From: Parvibaculum sp040390855
Lineage (GTDB): Bacteria > Pseudomonadota > Alphaproteobacteria > Parvibaculales > Parvibaculaceae
Length of the DNA: 64,000 nucleotides
Reading direction: 5' to 3'
Assembly: GCA_040390855.1 (NCBI GenBank)
Contig: JAZJXO010000023.1
Coordinates: 11,643 to 75,642 of the forward strand
Shown: positions 35,247-44,842 of the stretch, one piece after another
Numbering within the stretch: the first letter of the stretch is position 1
Layout: the number at the start of each line of letters is the position of its first letter
Made by a program: the position numbers and the translations under genes
Notes under the pieces: model-generated
Told to the model about the DNA's origin: nothing
Seen by the model: only the letters and a program-made list of their open reading frames with translations
Database searches by the model: none

Positions 35247-36407
35247 GTGTACAAAGAATATATTTCCACAATCGAAGAAATCATCGAGGACGCCCGCAAC
35301 GGCAAGATGTTCATCCTCGTCGATGCGGAAGACCGCGAGAACGAGGGCGACCTCGTGATCCCCGCGCAGATGTGCACGCCGGAAGCTGTGAACTTCATGG
35401 CCAAATACGGTCGCGGCCTTGTCTGCCTCACGCTTACAGGCGACCGCGCCAAGCAGCTCAATCTTGAGTTCATGTCGGCGAATAATCAGTCGCGCAACCA
35501 GACAGCCTTCACAGTGTCGATCGAAGCACGCGAAGGCATCTCGACCGGCATCTCGGCCCATGATCGCGCACATACTGTGTCGGTCGCTATCGACCCGACC
35601 AAAGGCCAGGCCGACATCGTCTCGCCGGGCCATGTTTTTCCGCTCGTCGCCAAAGACGGCGGTGTTCTCGTCCGCGCCGGTCATACGGAAGCGGCTGTGG
35701 ACATTTCGCGCCTTGCCGGTCTCTATCCTGCTGGCGTCATCTGCGAAATTATGAACGATGACGGCACCATGGCGCGCCTGCCTGATCTGGTGCAATTCGC
35801 GCAGTTGCACGGGCTCAAGATCGGCACCATTGCTGATTTGATTGCCTATCGTCGCCGCTATGATCACTTCATCCATCGTGCTATCGAGACCGAACTTGAA
35901 AGCAATTATGGCGGCGAGTTCAAGATGATGGTGTACCTGAACACAGTCGAATATGCAGAGCATATCGCGCTGGTGAAGGGTGACATTTCCACGCCGGAAC
36001 CCGTGCTTGTTCGTATGCACGCGACAAACGTGTTTGACGACGTGCTGGGTGCGCACGGTTCGCGTTCCGACATGCTCAAAGACTCCATGCGCATAATTGC
36101 GGAGGAGGGGCGCGGCGTCGTCGTGCTCATTCGTGATACGGACGCGACTGTTGTTTCTGATCTTTTGCTGCGCAAAGGCGAGGGCGTTGATCAGTCCATG
36201 CCGCGGCGTTTGCGTGAATATGGTGTCGGCGCGCAAATCCTGCTCGACCTCGGTATCCGCGAAATGATCCTGCTGTCGGATACAGATCGCAGTATCGGCA
36301 GCATTGTCGGCCTTGATGGATATGGCCTCTCGGTTGCCGGTCAGCGCCACATCACTGACAAGACCGCAGGCATAAAAACTGCCAAGACCAAGGAGAACAT
36401 CGCGTGA
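35247..36407 (+). CDS. ribB: 3,4-dihydroxy-2-butanone 4-phosphate synthase fused to a degenerate GTP cyclohydrolase II domain
   Basis: The 386-residue protein starts at GTG 35247. The RibB half is complete (VDAEDRENEGDLVIPAQM, HDRAHTVSVAID, RAGHTEAAVDISRLAG). The RibA-like half (about 205-375) keeps GEFKMMVYLN and DLGIREMILLSDT but lacks the three-cysteine zinc site normally around SECLTGD...RCDCG; here VRMHATNVFDDVLGAHGSRSD stands in its place. The protein therefore probably makes only DHBP, like the reported RibBX-type hybrids. The ribH start overlaps its end by four bases. Confidence 0.9.
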   Translation: MYKEYISTIEEIIEDARNGKMFILVDAEDRENEGDLVIPAQMCTPEAVNFMAKYGRGLVCLTLTGDRAKQLNLEFMSANNQSRNQTAFTVSIEAREGISTGISAHDRAHTVSVAIDPTKGQADIVSPGHVFPLVAKDGGVLVRAGHTEAAVDISRLAGLYPAGVICEIMNDDGTMARLPDLVQFAQLHGLKIGTIADLIAYRRRYDHFIHRAIETELESNYGGEFKMMVYLNTVEYAEHIALVKGDISTPEPVLVRMHATNVFDDVLGAHGSRSDMLKDSMRIIAEEGRGVVVLIRDTDATVVSDLLLRKGEGVDQSMPRRLREYGVGAQILLDLGIREMILLSDTDRSIGSIVGLDGYGLSVAGQRHITDKTAGIKTAKTKENIA

Positions 36408-36865
36408 TCACGTCAACTCAGGCTCATATCCTCATCGTTGAGGCGCGCTTTTATGACGATCTCGCCGACGAACTGGCGCGTGGTGCTATTGCTGCCATCG
36501 AGGCTCGCGGTGCGACCTATATGCGCGTGTCGGTTCCGGGTGTGTTGGAAATACCGGCAGCTGTGAAATTCGCACTCGATGCGATGGCGCATGGTGGCCA
36601 GATCAAGAAGTTTGATGGTTTTGTAGCGCTGGGCTGCGTTATTCGCGGCGAGACGACGCACTATGATATAGTGTCAAATGAGAGCGCTAGAGCCCTGATG
36701 GACCTTGCAGTCAGTCGTTCTCTGGCGCTCGGTAACGGCATCCAGACGGTTGAAAACGGCGTTCAGGCATGGGCCCGGGCCAAGGTGGACGAAAAAAATA
36801 AAGGCGGTGGCGCCGCCAATGCTTGCATTGATATGATAGACCTCAAGCGCCAGCTTGGTGCCTGA
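36404..36865 (+). CDS. ribH: 6,7-dimethyl-8-ribityllumazine synthase
   Basis: The 153-residue protein joins DHBP with the pyrimidine intermediate. Family motifs are ILIVEARFYDDLADEL, VPGVLEIPAAVKFAL, FVALGCVIRGETTHYDIV and NESARALMDL. GTG 36404 overlaps ribBA (4 bases). nusB follows after 27 bases, the common ribH-nusB pairing. Confidence 0.95.
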   Translation: MITSTQAHILIVEARFYDDLADELARGAIAAIEARGATYMRVSVPGVLEIPAAVKFALDAMAHGGQIKKFDGFVALGCVIRGETTHYDIVSNESARALMDLAVSRSLALGNGIQTVENGVQAWARAKVDEKNKGGGAANACIDMIDLKRQLGA

Positions 36866-36892
36866 TCTGCTCCTTGGAAAGTTGATTGATAT

Positions 36893-37363
36893 ATGTCCTC
36901 TGCACCGTCGGCAGATTCGCCTAATTTGAGTGCGCGCTCCTCCGCACGTCTCGGTGCCGTTCAGGCACTTTATCAGATGGACATGGTCGGTACGGAGCTT
37001 GATGATATTGTCGAAGAGTTCGTCAACCATCGTTTCGGCAAAGAGATCGAAGGCGAGACATTTCCAGAAGCCGACGAAGCTCATTTCGAAGATGTAATCC
37101 GCGGTGTTGTGCGCGAGCAACGCGACATTGACCAGTCGATCAATGGAGCCCTCGCCAAAGGCTGGTCGCTCGCCCGCATTGACAGCACCATGCGTGCGGT
37201 GTTGCGCGCCGGTGTCTATGAGCTTCGACGCTGCAAGGAGATTCCGGTCAAAGTCGTCATCAATGAATATGTCGATGTCGCCAATGCCTTTTTCGAAGGC
37301 GATGAGCCAGGCGTCGTCAATGCGGTGCTGGATCGCCTCAGCGCGACCGTTCGCAAGGCCTGA
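36893..37363 (+). CDS. nusB: Transcription antitermination protein NusB
   Basis: The 156-residue helical protein binds boxA RNA with NusE and supports rRNA antitermination. ARLGAVQALYQMDMVG, RAVLRAGVYELRRCKEIPVKVVINEYVDVANAF and FVNAVLDRL-like text (VVNAVLDRLSATVRK) are diagnostic. It lies between ribH and thiL. Confidence 0.94.
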   Translation: MSSAPSADSPNLSARSSARLGAVQALYQMDMVGTELDDIVEEFVNHRFGKEIEGETFPEADEAHFEDVIRGVVREQRDIDQSINGALAKGWSLARIDSTMRAVLRAGVYELRRCKEIPVKVVINEYVDVANAFFEGDEPGVVNAVLDRLSATVRKA

Positions 37364-37381
37364 TGGGCAGGGGCGGGGATC

Positions 37382-38350
37382 ATGCCGCGTCCGGACGAGT
37401 TTTCCCTGATCGCAAAATATTTCGCGCCACTCGCGTCGGGTGCCTCTGGTGCCTATGGTCTCGGCGATGATGCGGCGAGCTACACGCCGACAGTAGGTCA
37501 CGCGCTTGTCCTCACTGTCGATGCGATTGTTGAAGGCGTGCACTTCCTCCCGACGGATCCCGCTGAAGATGTCGCACGCAAGCTCCTACGTGTGAATCTC
37601 TCCGATCTCGCCGCCAAGGGCGCTACACCGCGCGGGTATCTCCTTACGACCGCATGGACTGCCGCCACACCTGAAGACTGGATCGCTTCCTTCGCACGTG
37701 GCCTCGGTGCGGATCAATCTCTTTTCGGTCTGTCGCTCTGGGGCGGTGACACAGTCTCAACGCCCGGTCCCTTGTCCTTCACGCTCACCGCCATCGGGGA
37801 AGTGAAGCATGGCGGTATGCTTCGCCGCACGGGCGCGCTGGCGGGGGATGATATCTGGGTTACGGGCACGATTGGTGACGGGGCGCTCGGTCTCCTTGTT
37901 GCATTGGGCAAGCTCGATCCTTCGCCGGACCTTCTTGCGCGCTATCGTGTGCCCGAACCCCGCGTTACCTTCGGTCAGCGCCTCGCCGGTCTCGCTCATG
38001 CGTCTCTGGATGTGTCCGACGGCTTAATGGCTGACCTCACGCATCTTTGCGAGGAGTCCGGTGTCGGGGCCCGTATTGATGCATCAGCCCTGCCGCTTTC
38101 GTCGGCGGCACAGGCCTGTCTCAGTCATATGCCGGAACTGATTGAAACGGTGATGACAGGCGGTGACGATTACGAACTTTTGTTTGCTGCATCACCTGAC
38201 GTAGCGTCGGCAATTGATTCGGCCGCGCGCCAATCGAATACCCGCACAACACGTATTGGCAAACTTGTCCCCAAAGCTGAAGGTATCAATGCGTTTGACG
38301 CGGGCGGCGTTGCTTTATCCTTCAAACAAACGGGCTTTAGGCATGTTTGA
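37382..38350 (+). CDS. thiL: Thiamine-monophosphate kinase
   Basis: The 322-residue enzyme phosphorylates thiamine monophosphate to the active cofactor. Motifs are the GDDAASYTP ATP-binding opening, LVLTVDAIVEGVHFLP, RVNLSDLAAKGATPRGYLL (short pieces of each) and DVSDGLMADL, with GGDDYELLFA near the C-terminus. It ends the rib-nusB-thiL run. The start follows GGGCGGGGATC. Confidence 0.95.
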   Translation: MPRPDEFSLIAKYFAPLASGASGAYGLGDDAASYTPTVGHALVLTVDAIVEGVHFLPTDPAEDVARKLLRVNLSDLAAKGATPRGYLLTTAWTAATPEDWIASFARGLGADQSLFGLSLWGGDTVSTPGPLSFTLTAIGEVKHGGMLRRTGALAGDDIWVTGTIGDGALGLLVALGKLDPSPDLLARYRVPEPRVTFGQRLAGLAHASLDVSDGLMADLTHLCEESGVGARIDASALPLSSAAQACLSHMPELIETVMTGGDDYELLFAASPDVASAIDSAARQSNTRTTRIGKLVPKAEGINAFDAGGVALSFKQTGFRHV

Positions 38351-38547
38351 ACATGGCCTCGTGTCGTATTAACCGAGCCTTTTGTTTCGTTCGATTTTGA
38401 CATTATGCGACGGCCCGACAGGGTCGGTTGCTTTCCTCATCCGCATTTGGCATCGTTCCACTCAATATTGCTTCGTATGGGAGGGGAAGGACCGTTCCGG
38501 AGTTGTCGGTATGGTTCGTGTTCCCGCATAAAAATAGGGACATTGCT

Positions 38548-40668
38548 ATGACTACGACATTGTGGGCGATCATCGGGTGCGGTGGTCTTGCCATTCTTTA
38601 CGGACTTTTGGCCGGACGATCCGTTCTGGCGGCTGATGCGGGCAATGCCCGTATGCAGGAAATTGCGGCGGCCATTCAGGAAGGGGCCGGTGCTTATCTT
38701 GCGCGTCAGTACATGACGATCGGTGCGGTCGGCATTGTTATTTTCGTTCTGATTTCATATTTGCTCGGCGTCAAAGTCGGTGTCGGCTTTCTGATCGGTT
38801 CGTCGCTTTCGGGCGCGGCCGGTTACATCGGTATGCTTGTGTCAGTGCGTGCGAACGTCCGCACCACGCAGGCCTCCTCTGTCAGCCTCGCGGCGGGTCT
38901 CTCGCTCGCGTTCCGTGCGGGCACAGTCACCGGCATGTTGGTGGCGGGTCTCGCGCTTCTCTCGGTCGCGGTTTATTTTGGCATCCTCACCGGCTATCTC
39001 GGCTACGCGGCCAATTCGCGTGAAGTGATCGACGCGCTCGTCGCGCTCGGCTTCGGTGCTTCGCTCATCTCGATTTTCGCCCGTCTCGGCGGCGGTATCT
39101 TCACCAAGGGTGCGGATGTCGGCGGCGATCTTGTCGGCAAGGTAGAAGCGGGAATCCCTGAAGATGATCCGCGCAATCCGGCAACCATTGCCGACAATGT
39201 CGGCGATAATGTGGGTGACTGCGCCGGAATGGCGGCGGACTTGTTCGAGACCTATGCTGTGACGCTCGTTGCTACGATGGTTCTCGCTTCGATCTTCTTC
39301 GTCGGCACGGACATCGTGAACCTGATGACCTATCCGCTGGCCATCGGCGGCGTCTGTATCATCACCTCGATCATTGGTGTGTTCTTCGTCCGTCTCGGCA
39401 AGAGCAACAACATTATGAACGCGCTCTATAAAGGCTTTGTGGCTTCGTCCATTCTGTCGTTGGTGGCGATCTACTTTGTCACGGACCATGTTGTCGGTTT
39501 CAACAGTATGTTCACGGTCGGCCTCAAGACCTTCACCGGCTGGGATCTCTATCTCTGCGGTGTGTCGGGCCTCGTAATCACCGGCCTCATCATCTGGGTC
39601 ACGGAGTACTATACGGGCGTCAACTTCCGTCCTGTGAAGAGTATTGCTCAGGCGTCAGTGACCGGTCACGGCACCAACGTCATTCAGGGTCTGGCGATTT
39701 CGATGGAAGCAACGGCTCTGCCTGCGCTGATCATCGTGGTCGGCATTCTCGTCACTTACAGTCTCGCTGGTCTCTTCGGTATCGCGATTGCGGTCTCCAC
39801 AATGCTGGCTCTTGCAGGCATGGTTGTGGCGCTCGACGCATTCGGCCCGGTCACGGACAATGCGGGCGGTATCGCCGAAATGGCAAAGCTGCCGGATGAC
39901 GTTCGCAAGACAACCGACGCGCTCGATGCTGTCGGCAACACGACAAAGGCCGTCACTAAAGGTTACGCGATCGGTTCTGCTGGTCTCGGTGCATTGGTGC
40001 TCTTTGCTGCCTATACGCAGGACCTGAACTTCTTTTCGGCCTCGCCGGAAATTTATCCCTACTTCGCAGGCGTCGTGCCGGACTTCTCGCTCTCCAACCC
40101 TTATGTGGTGGTGGGACTCTTTCTCGGCGGTCTGTTGCCCTATCTCTTCGGTGCGATGGGCATGACGGCGGTGGGCCGTGCGGCGGGTGCCGTGGTGGTT
40201 GAAGTGCGTCGTCAGTTCAAGGCTGATCCCGGAATCATGGCGGGCACGTCGAAGCCCGATTATGCCCGTGCGGTAGACATGCTCACCAAAGCGGCGATCA
40301 AGGAAATGATCATCCCGTCGCTTCTGCCGGTGCTCTCGCCCATCGTACTCTACTTCGCCATTCTCGCGATTGCAGACAAGTCGGCGGCCTTCTCGGCAGT
40401 GGGCGCGATGCTTCTTGGCGTGATCGTGACAGGTCTCTTCGTTGCTATCTCGATGACATCGGGCGGCGGCGCTTGGGACAATGCCAAGAAGTATATCGAA
40501 GACGGACATCATGGCGGCAAGGGCTCGGAAGCTCACAAGGCTGCGGTGACCGGCGACACGGTGGGTGATCCTTACAAGGACACTGCCGGTCCAGCCGTAA
40601 ATCCGATGATTAAGATCACAAACATCGTGGCACTTCTCCTTCTCGCTGTTCTCGCGCATTCTGCGTAA
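38548..40668 (+). CDS. hppA: Membrane-bound proton-translocating pyrophosphatase, K+-independent
   Basis: The 706-residue protein has about 15-16 membrane helices and couples pyrophosphate hydrolysis to proton export. Catalytic text includes GGGIFTKGADVGGDLVGKVE, DNVGDNVGDCAGMAADLFE and NPMIKITN (given in part). The sequence GNTTKA (about residue 460) carries lysine at the position that makes the enzyme K+-independent; K+-dependent enzymes have alanine. ATG 38548 follows ATAGGGAC; a longer in-frame ATG at 38428 is unsupported. Confidence 0.96.
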   Translation: MTTTLWAIIGCGGLAILYGLLAGRSVLAADAGNARMQEIAAAIQEGAGAYLARQYMTIGAVGIVIFVLISYLLGVKVGVGFLIGSSLSGAAGYIGMLVSVRANVRTTQASSVSLAAGLSLAFRAGTVTGMLVAGLALLSVAVYFGILTGYLGYAANSREVIDALVALGFGASLISIFARLGGGIFTKGADVGGDLVGKVEAGIPEDDPRNPATIADNVGDNVGDCAGMAADLFETYAVTLVATMVLASIFFVGTDIVNLMTYPLAIGGVCIITSIIGVFFVRLGKSNNIMNALYKGFVASSILSLVAIYFVTDHVVGFNSMFTVGLKTFTGWDLYLCGVSGLVITGLIIWVTEYYTGVNFRPVKSIAQASVTGHGTNVIQGLAISMEATALPALIIVVGILVTYSLAGLFGIAIAVSTMLALAGMVVALDAFGPVTDNAGGIAEMAKLPDDVRKTTDALDAVGNTTKAVTKGYAIGSAGLGALVLFAAYTQDLNFFSASPEIYPYFAGVVPDFSLSNPYVVVGLFLGGLLPYLFGAMGMTAVGRAAGAVVVEVRRQFKADPGIMAGTSKPDYARAVDMLTKAAIKEMIIPSLLPVLSPIVLYFAILAIADKSAAFSAVGAMLLGVIVTGLFVAISMTSGGGAWDNAKKYIEDGHHGGKGSEAHKAAVTGDTVGDPYKDTAGPAVNPMIKITNIVALLLLAVLAHSA

Positions 40669-40685
40669 GAGACGCTTCACCCGAT

Positions 40686-40722
40686 AAAAAAGGCCCCGCA
40701 GATTTACGGGGCCTTTTCTTTT
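40686..40722. terminator. Bidirectional terminator between hppA and bamE
   Basis: AAAAGGCCCCG (40688-40698) and CGGGGCCTTTT (40707-40717) form an 11-bp stem with an 8-nt loop. T-rich flanks exist on both strands, so it can end both convergent transcripts. Confidence 0.9.
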
Positions 40723-40743
40723 GATTGAAACTTCAACCTGCGA

Positions 40744-41256
40744 TTAATGACCGCCGGGTTTCGGTGCCGTTGATTTAGACGTCTCGCTGTCTTTGTTGAA
40801 GCGACCGAGATTGCCGAAGAGCTGACCGAGAATGGTGACTTCCTTACCCCGCGTCGGTGTCGTGCGTGTCACGAGGTTTACGACTTCTCCATCCTGCAAC
40901 CCGTAATAGAGAACTTCCTGAACGACTTTTGTTTTGTCGAAATAGACTGCGACTACGGTGCGTTCCGTTTCTTCAGGTTTCAAAAAGAGGAATGTTTCGG
41001 TTTTGGAGCTGATATAATACCAAGCCACGCCGTCATCTGTCGAAATGGTCGAAGGCGAGCCCATATATTCGCCGACCTGCGCCAATGTTGTCTGACCGGG
41101 ATGCAGCTTTTTGAGTTGTTCTTCGTCAATGATGTAGCCGCGATTGGCTTTGACTGGCTCGATAATGTTGCAGGCCGAAATGATAGGGCTTGAAACGGCG
41201 AGAAAGGCGAAAGCGGTTACAAGACCGGCACGACGCCGCAGGCTTTTGGAAGTCAT
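40744..41256 (-). CDS. bamE: Outer-membrane assembly lipoprotein BamE (SmpA/OmlA)
   Basis: The 170-residue lipoprotein belongs to the BAM complex that inserts outer-membrane beta-barrels. A lipobox ISAC puts the lipidated cysteine at residue 29. The SmpA/OmlA core is RGYIIDEEQLKKLHPGQTTLAQVGEYMGSPST, continuing WYYISSKTETFLFLKPEETERTVVAVYFD (short segments are enough to recognise it). It diverges from the cytochrome bc1 chaperone gene. Confidence 0.92.
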   Translation of the reverse strand: MTSKSLRRRAGLVTAFAFLAVSSPIISACNIIEPVKANRGYIIDEEQLKKLHPGQTTLAQVGEYMGSPSTISTDDGVAWYYISSKTETFLFLKPEETERTVVAVYFDKTKVVQEVLYYGLQDGEVVNLVTRTTPTRGKEVTILGQLFGNLGRFNKDSETSKSTAPKPGGH

Positions 41257-41428
41257 ATTCGCGGACCCTTCTGAGACCCAAAAAGTACAGACGTTGACCT
41301 ACTCTTGCCGGTCGTTAAATTCAATCGGCTTCTTAAGGGCCGGTATGCGATAACGAGCCGGAATTTTCGGGATGAGGCCTGACCGGTTGTCTGAACGGTA
41401 AACCTGTCGGGCAAGATGGAGATGCGGC

Positions 41429-41989
41429 ATGTTGTGGAAAAAGATATTCGGCCGGAGTGAGCAGGAGCAGGAAGCCTACGCTATCTATGCCGCGCTGGTC
41501 TCGCAAGCCCGCTTGCCTGCCCATTATCTCAACGGCGGCGTGGCCGACACGATTGAGGGGCGCTTCGAAATGGTGGCTTTGCACGCCTTTTTGGTGCTGC
41601 GTCGTCTGCGCAAGGTGGCCGACCATGAGGCGGAACAATCACAGGCTTTGGGCCAGAAGGTCTTTGACATCCTGTTTGACGACATGGATCAGACGCTGCG
41701 CGAAATCGGTATCAGTGATCTGAAGGTTGGCAAGGAGATCAAGACGATGGCCGAAGCCTTTTATGGTCGCGTCGGAGCCTATGACGAAGGGCTCGATTCG
41801 TTCGATGGTGACGGGGCTCTCGCCGCCGCCCTGGAGCGGAATGTCTTTGCGGGCACTGAAATTGCTCCTGAGGTGCTCGCCGCCATGGTTGCCTATGTGC
41901 GGCGTGTGGACGCGGAACTCTCCTCGGTCGATCTGAGGACCTTGTTGCAAGGCAAGATTCCGGTCTTTGAGAAGGCACCCGTCCGATGA
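41429..41989 (+). CDS. Ubiquinol-cytochrome c chaperone (UQCC1/CBP3 family)
   Basis: The 186-residue protein matches the bacterial relatives of the mitochondrial Cbp3/UQCC1 chaperone of the bc1 complex: IYAALVSQARLPAHY, TIEGRFEMVALHAFLVLRRL and FDILFDDMDQTLREIGISDLKVGKEIK (in parts). The assembly role is inferred from that family. Its stop overlaps the YceD gene start by four bases. Confidence 0.88.
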   Translation: MLWKKIFGRSEQEQEAYAIYAALVSQARLPAHYLNGGVADTIEGRFEMVALHAFLVLRRLRKVADHEAEQSQALGQKVFDILFDDMDQTLREIGISDLKVGKEIKTMAEAFYGRVGAYDEGLDSFDGDGALAAALERNVFAGTEIAPEVLAAMVAYVRRVDAELSSVDLRTLLQGKIPVFEKAPVR

Positions 41990-42531
41990 CCCCCGAATTC
42001 AGCAAAATCATCGTCGTCGACGATATTCCGCCGAACGGAACCGTCATCCGCTTTGACGTCAGCGAGAGTGAGCGCGCTGCACTAGCCCTGCGGTTTGATC
42101 TTCTGGCGCTCAACAGTTTCAAGGGCGAGGCCAACATCAAACCGTGGCGTCGTCACGGGCTCATAGCCGAGTGCAAGTTTGAAGCGGATGTGGTGCAGGC
42201 CTGCATAGCGACGCTCGAACCGATAGATGCGAAAATCAGCCAGAACGTGACACTCCATTTTTTGCCGTCCGGCATGATAGCACGTGACATGGCTGCGACT
42301 GCCAAGGCCGAGATCGTCGTTGACGTTCAGAACGAAGACCCGCCGGAGCCCATCGAAAACGGTCGCATTGATCTGGGTGAAGCGTTGTCCGAAGAACTGG
42401 CAATGTCGCTTGACCCTTACCCCAAAAAGTCCGGCGCGGTTTTTGTTCCGGCGGAGGATGTCCCTGCGGAAGCGGCTGAAATCCGGCCGAATCCATTTGA
42501 TGTCCTCGAAAAACTCAAGAAAAAAGATTGA
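41986..42531 (+). CDS. YceD family protein (DUF177)
   Basis: The 181-residue protein matches DUF177/YceD, with the RFDLLALNSFKGEANIKPW and GLIAECKFEADVVQACIATLEPI segments; many members in other bacteria have CxxC and are linked to 23S rRNA metabolism and sit near rpmF. Here it lies between the bc1 chaperone and plsX, the usual alphaproteobacterial context. Start overlaps the upstream stop. Confidence 0.88.
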   Translation: MTPEFSKIIVVDDIPPNGTVIRFDVSESERAALALRFDLLALNSFKGEANIKPWRRHGLIAECKFEADVVQACIATLEPIDAKISQNVTLHFLPSGMIARDMAATAKAEIVVDVQNEDPPEPIENGRIDLGEALSEELAMSLDPYPKKSGAVFVPAEDVPAEAAEIRPNPFDVLEKLKKKD

Positions 42532-42657
42532 TGTTGCAAGCCTTTACGGGTTCACGTTTGAGTTGTCTCCTTCGTGCAACCCGCTATCTTCGGGGCGCGG
42601 GGCGGACGCGGCAGATATGCTGTGACCGGCGGGTTGGGACTTGGAAGTGAGGCCGAT

Positions 42658-43746
42658 GTGACGACAGGGGTGTTGACCATAGCGCTGGACGGGATGGGGG
42701 GCGATCACGGTCCAGCGACCACAATCGGCGGGGCGGACATTGCTGCTTTACGTCATCCCGGTGTGCGTTTTGTGATCTTCGGCGACGAAGCCGTTATGCG
42801 TCCCGTCCTCGACAAGTTTCCGCGTGTGGCAGCCGTCAGCGAGATCGTTCACACTGATGTTTCTATTTCGATGGACGAGTTGCCGAGCCAGGCGCTTCGT
42901 CGTGGCCGCAAAACCTCCAGCATGTGGCAGGCGATTGATGCCGTGAAGCAGGGTCGTGCGCAGGTCGCGTTATCAGCGGGCAATACCGGCGCCTTGATGG
43001 CGATGGCCAAAGTTATTCTCAAGACTATGCCCAATGTGGAGCGTCCGGCGCTTGCTGCCTTGTGGCCGACCGCGCGTGGCGAAAGTGTCGTACTTGATCT
43101 TGGGGCGACCATCGGACCGGATGCGTTCCAGCTTGTGCAATTCGCCGTCATGGGCGAGGCCTTCGCGCGTATTCTTTTCGGCATTGAGCGTCCGACAGTC
43201 GGTCTTCTCAACATCGGTCAGGAAGAAGTCAAAGGCACCGAGCAGGTCAAAGAAGCCGCGCAGATTTTGCGTAGCGCCAACCTGCCTATGGCCTTTCACG
43301 GTTTCGTCGAAGGTGATGACATTTCCAAAGGTACAACCGACGTTGTTGTGACAGATGGCTATACAGGCAATATCGCACTCAAGACAGCCGAGGGCACGGT
43401 GCGTCTCATCGTTGAGTTCCTTCGTAATGCGCTCAACAGCTCCCTTCTCTCAAAACTCGGTTATCTGCTGGCGATGGGTGCGTTCAAAGCATTGAGCCGC
43501 AAACTCGATCCGCGAACGTCAAACGGTGCTGTGTTTCTGGGCCTGAACGGCCTCGTCGTCAAAAGTCACGGCAGCATGGACCCTGAGGGTTATGCCTATG
43601 CCATCGATGTTGCTGTCGATCTGGCCGCCGCCGATCTCGTTCAAAAAATTATGGCTGATCTCGGACAGCTTGACGGGTTGAAGCCTGTCAGTAGTCAGCC
43701 TGCTGCCCAATCAATATCAGACGAATCTGAGGATGCTTTATCGTGA
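42658..43746 (+). CDS. plsX: Phosphate acyltransferase PlsX
   Basis: The 362-residue enzyme makes acyl-phosphate from acyl-ACP for phospholipid synthesis. LTIALDGMGGDHGPATTI, ALSAGNTGALMAMAK and VVVTDGYTGNIALKTAEG are typical. I chose GTG 42658 because GGAAGTGAGG lies directly upstream and the conserved text begins seven residues later; the open frame extends back to ATG 42574. fabH overlaps its end by four bases. Confidence 0.94.
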   Translation: MTTGVLTIALDGMGGDHGPATTIGGADIAALRHPGVRFVIFGDEAVMRPVLDKFPRVAAVSEIVHTDVSISMDELPSQALRRGRKTSSMWQAIDAVKQGRAQVALSAGNTGALMAMAKVILKTMPNVERPALAALWPTARGESVVLDLGATIGPDAFQLVQFAVMGEAFARILFGIERPTVGLLNIGQEEVKGTEQVKEAAQILRSANLPMAFHGFVEGDDISKGTTDVVVTDGYTGNIALKTAEGTVRLIVEFLRNALNSSLLSKLGYLLAMGAFKALSRKLDPRTSNGAVFLGLNGLVVKSHGSMDPEGYAYAIDVAVDLAAADLVQKIMADLGQLDGLKPVSSQPAAQSISDESEDALS

Positions 43747-44720
43747 GTATTATTCGTAGCGTAATCACCGGTGTCGGCAGTTATTTACCGGAGCGCCGTG
43801 TGACCAATCGGGAAATGACAACCATGGTCGAAACGACCGACGAATGGATTGTCGAGCGCACCGGCATTCATGCGCGCCACATCGCCGCTGACAATGAAAT
43901 GACCTCCGATCTCGCGCTCCACGCCGCGCGTGCCGCTATTGCCCATGCGGGCATCGACGTGCAGGAGATCGACACGATTATCTTGGCGACAACCACGCCG
44001 GACAACACGTTTCCCGCAACCGCTGTCACGGTGCAGGCAGAGCTTGGTCTTCATCACGGCGCGGCCTTCGACGTGCAGGCCGTTTGCTCCGGCTTCGTCT
44101 ATGCGCTCACTATTGCCGACACGTTCATCCGCTGCGGGCAGGCGAAAACCGTTCTCGTTATCGGTGCCGAAACATTTTCTCGTCTGCTTGACTGGACTGA
44201 TCGAACCACCTGCGTCCTCTTCGGAGATGGCGCTGGTGCGGTTATTGTGCAGGCAATGGCGGGCGAGGGGACGAATGCTGATCGCGGCATTCTCACGGCG
44301 CATCTTCATTCCGACGGGCGTTATCGCGACAAACTCTATGTCGATGGCGGTCCGTCTTCGACCGGTACGACCGGCCATGTCCGCATGGAAGGCCGCGAGG
44401 TATTCCGTCATGCGGTGGTAAATATTGCCGACACGATCAAGGAATCACTCGCAGCGACGGGCTTGACCGCCGATGATGTCGACTGGTTCGTGCCCCATCA
44501 GGCCAACAAGCGTATTCTTGACGGTACGGCCAAGCGTATCGGTCTGCCTCCTGAAAAGGTGGTCATCACGGTCGGTGAGCATGGCAATACGTCTGCCGCC
44601 TCGGTGCCTCTGGCGCTTGACGGCGCGGTGCGTGACGGGCGTGTAAAGCGCGGAAACCTCGTTCTGCTTGAGGCGATGGGCGGCGGGTTCACCTGGGGTT
44701 CGGTGATGGTGCGCTGGTAG
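43743..44720 (+). CDS. fabH: 3-oxoacyl-[acyl-carrier-protein] synthase III
   Basis: The 325-residue enzyme starts fatty-acid elongation by condensing acetyl-CoA with malonyl-ACP. The catalytic triad is seen: Cys in DVQAVCSGFVYAL, His in VPHQANKRI, Asn in GEHGNTSAAS. GTG 43743 overlaps plsX. The plsX-fabH-ihfA-merR order is conserved in alphaproteobacteria. Confidence 0.96.
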   Translation: MSIIRSVITGVGSYLPERRVTNREMTTMVETTDEWIVERTGIHARHIAADNEMTSDLALHAARAAIAHAGIDVQEIDTIILATTTPDNTFPATAVTVQAELGLHHGAAFDVQAVCSGFVYALTIADTFIRCGQAKTVLVIGAETFSRLLDWTDRTTCVLFGDGAGAVIVQAMAGEGTNADRGILTAHLHSDGRYRDKLYVDGGPSSTGTTGHVRMEGREVFRHAVVNIADTIKESLAATGLTADDVDWFVPHQANKRILDGTAKRIGLPPEKVVITVGEHGNTSAASVPLALDGAVRDGRVKRGNLVLLEAMGGGFTWGSVMVRW

Positions 44721-44789
44721 GCGCTCCCTAGGTCTTGTTGTGGCGTAAAACCAGTTTACACTTTAGAAGTCTCGTGCATCCTATTGATA

Positions 44790-44818
44790 TTGACGGATTA
44801 ATTGCTCCGCCCTAGGCT
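44790..44818 (+). promoter_or_regulatory. Putative ihfA promoter
   Basis: TTGACG (44790-44795) and TAGGCT (44813-44818) are 17 bp apart and lie 25 bp before the ihfA start, in the 122-bp gap after fabH. Confidence 0.5.
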
Positions 44819-44842
44819 CAGGTTGCACATGGAGGGAATGCT

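Noticed and set aside
35211..36350. 379-codon open frame antisense to ribBA
   Set aside because: Composition is Arg/His-rich and without motifs, as expected for an antisense shadow.
39655..40680. 341-codon open frame antisense to hppA
   Set aside because: Same reason; the hppA reading is unambiguous, and the antisense frame would begin in the bidirectional terminator.
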